5,600 nucleotides of DNA from Porphyromonadaceae bacterium UBA7087 (GTDB lineage: Bacteria > Bacteroidota > Bacteroidia > Bacteroidales > Muribaculaceae). Below are positions 5,570-5,600 of this stretch, one piece after another. Every line of letters begins with the position of its first letter. Position 1 is the stretch's first letter. The position numbers were made by a program, and so were the translations under genes. Location of the stretch: positions 1,122-6,721 of the forward strand of contig DKYZ01000117.1 in the NCBI GenBank assembly GCA_002493515.1, in the 5' to 3' direction. Below the pieces are notes generated by a model, which worked only from the letters and a program-made list of their open reading frames with translations, was not told the DNA's origin and made no database searches.

Positions 5570-5600
5570 AGCAACTATCCAAATCGCTTGGTAAGTGATA

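Overview
The window looks like accessory DNA from a Bacteroidota genome, most likely order Bacteroidales. Three observations support this. Two promoters match the Bacteroidota layout (TTG/TTTG, 19 bp, TAACTTTG). Most genes have little or no Shine-Dalgarno sequence. The tyrosine recombinase belongs to a type common in gut Bacteroidales. I cannot name the genus or the element from sequence alone.

Layout. Positions 1-411 hold no intact gene. They contain an orphan Bacteroidota-type promoter (4-33), an AT-rich leader-like stretch, two short minus-strand reading frames of doubtful value, and a nested, nearly perfect palindrome (312-371). Next is a second promoter (377-407), placed so close to the following ATG that the mRNA is probably leaderless. 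It drives a 482-aa AAA+/STAND-like ATPase with a C-terminal PD-(D/E)XK nuclease-like domain (412-1860). After a 102-bp gap comes a tightly coupled translesion-synthesis pair. The first gene is a Y-family DNA polymerase of the UvrX/YqjW type with a QLDLF clamp-binding motif (1963-3444). The second is a YolD-like partner whose start overlaps the polymerase stop by 8 nt (3437-3850). Positions 3851-4252 hold no intact gene, but they contain a possible decayed minus-strand reading frame and an unexpected perfect sigma70-like pair of hexamers. A tyrosine site-specific recombinase follows (4253-5488). The window ends with a strong GC-rich hairpin (about 5520-5569) that is either its terminator or, less likely, a recombination site.

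How the parts fit. The polymerase and YolD protein are a recognised pair, best known from Firmicutes chromosomes and prophages, where they serve damage-tolerant, mutagenic DNA synthesis. Here they sit between an ATPase-nuclease of unknown role and a recombinase. This suggests a mobile or phase-variable island built from modules of different origin: the ATPase gene is visibly more AT-rich than the polymerase and recombinase genes. Nothing here proves that the four genes form one system. The least explained signals are the palindrome with its adjacent leaderless promoter, and the intergenic region at 3851-4252.
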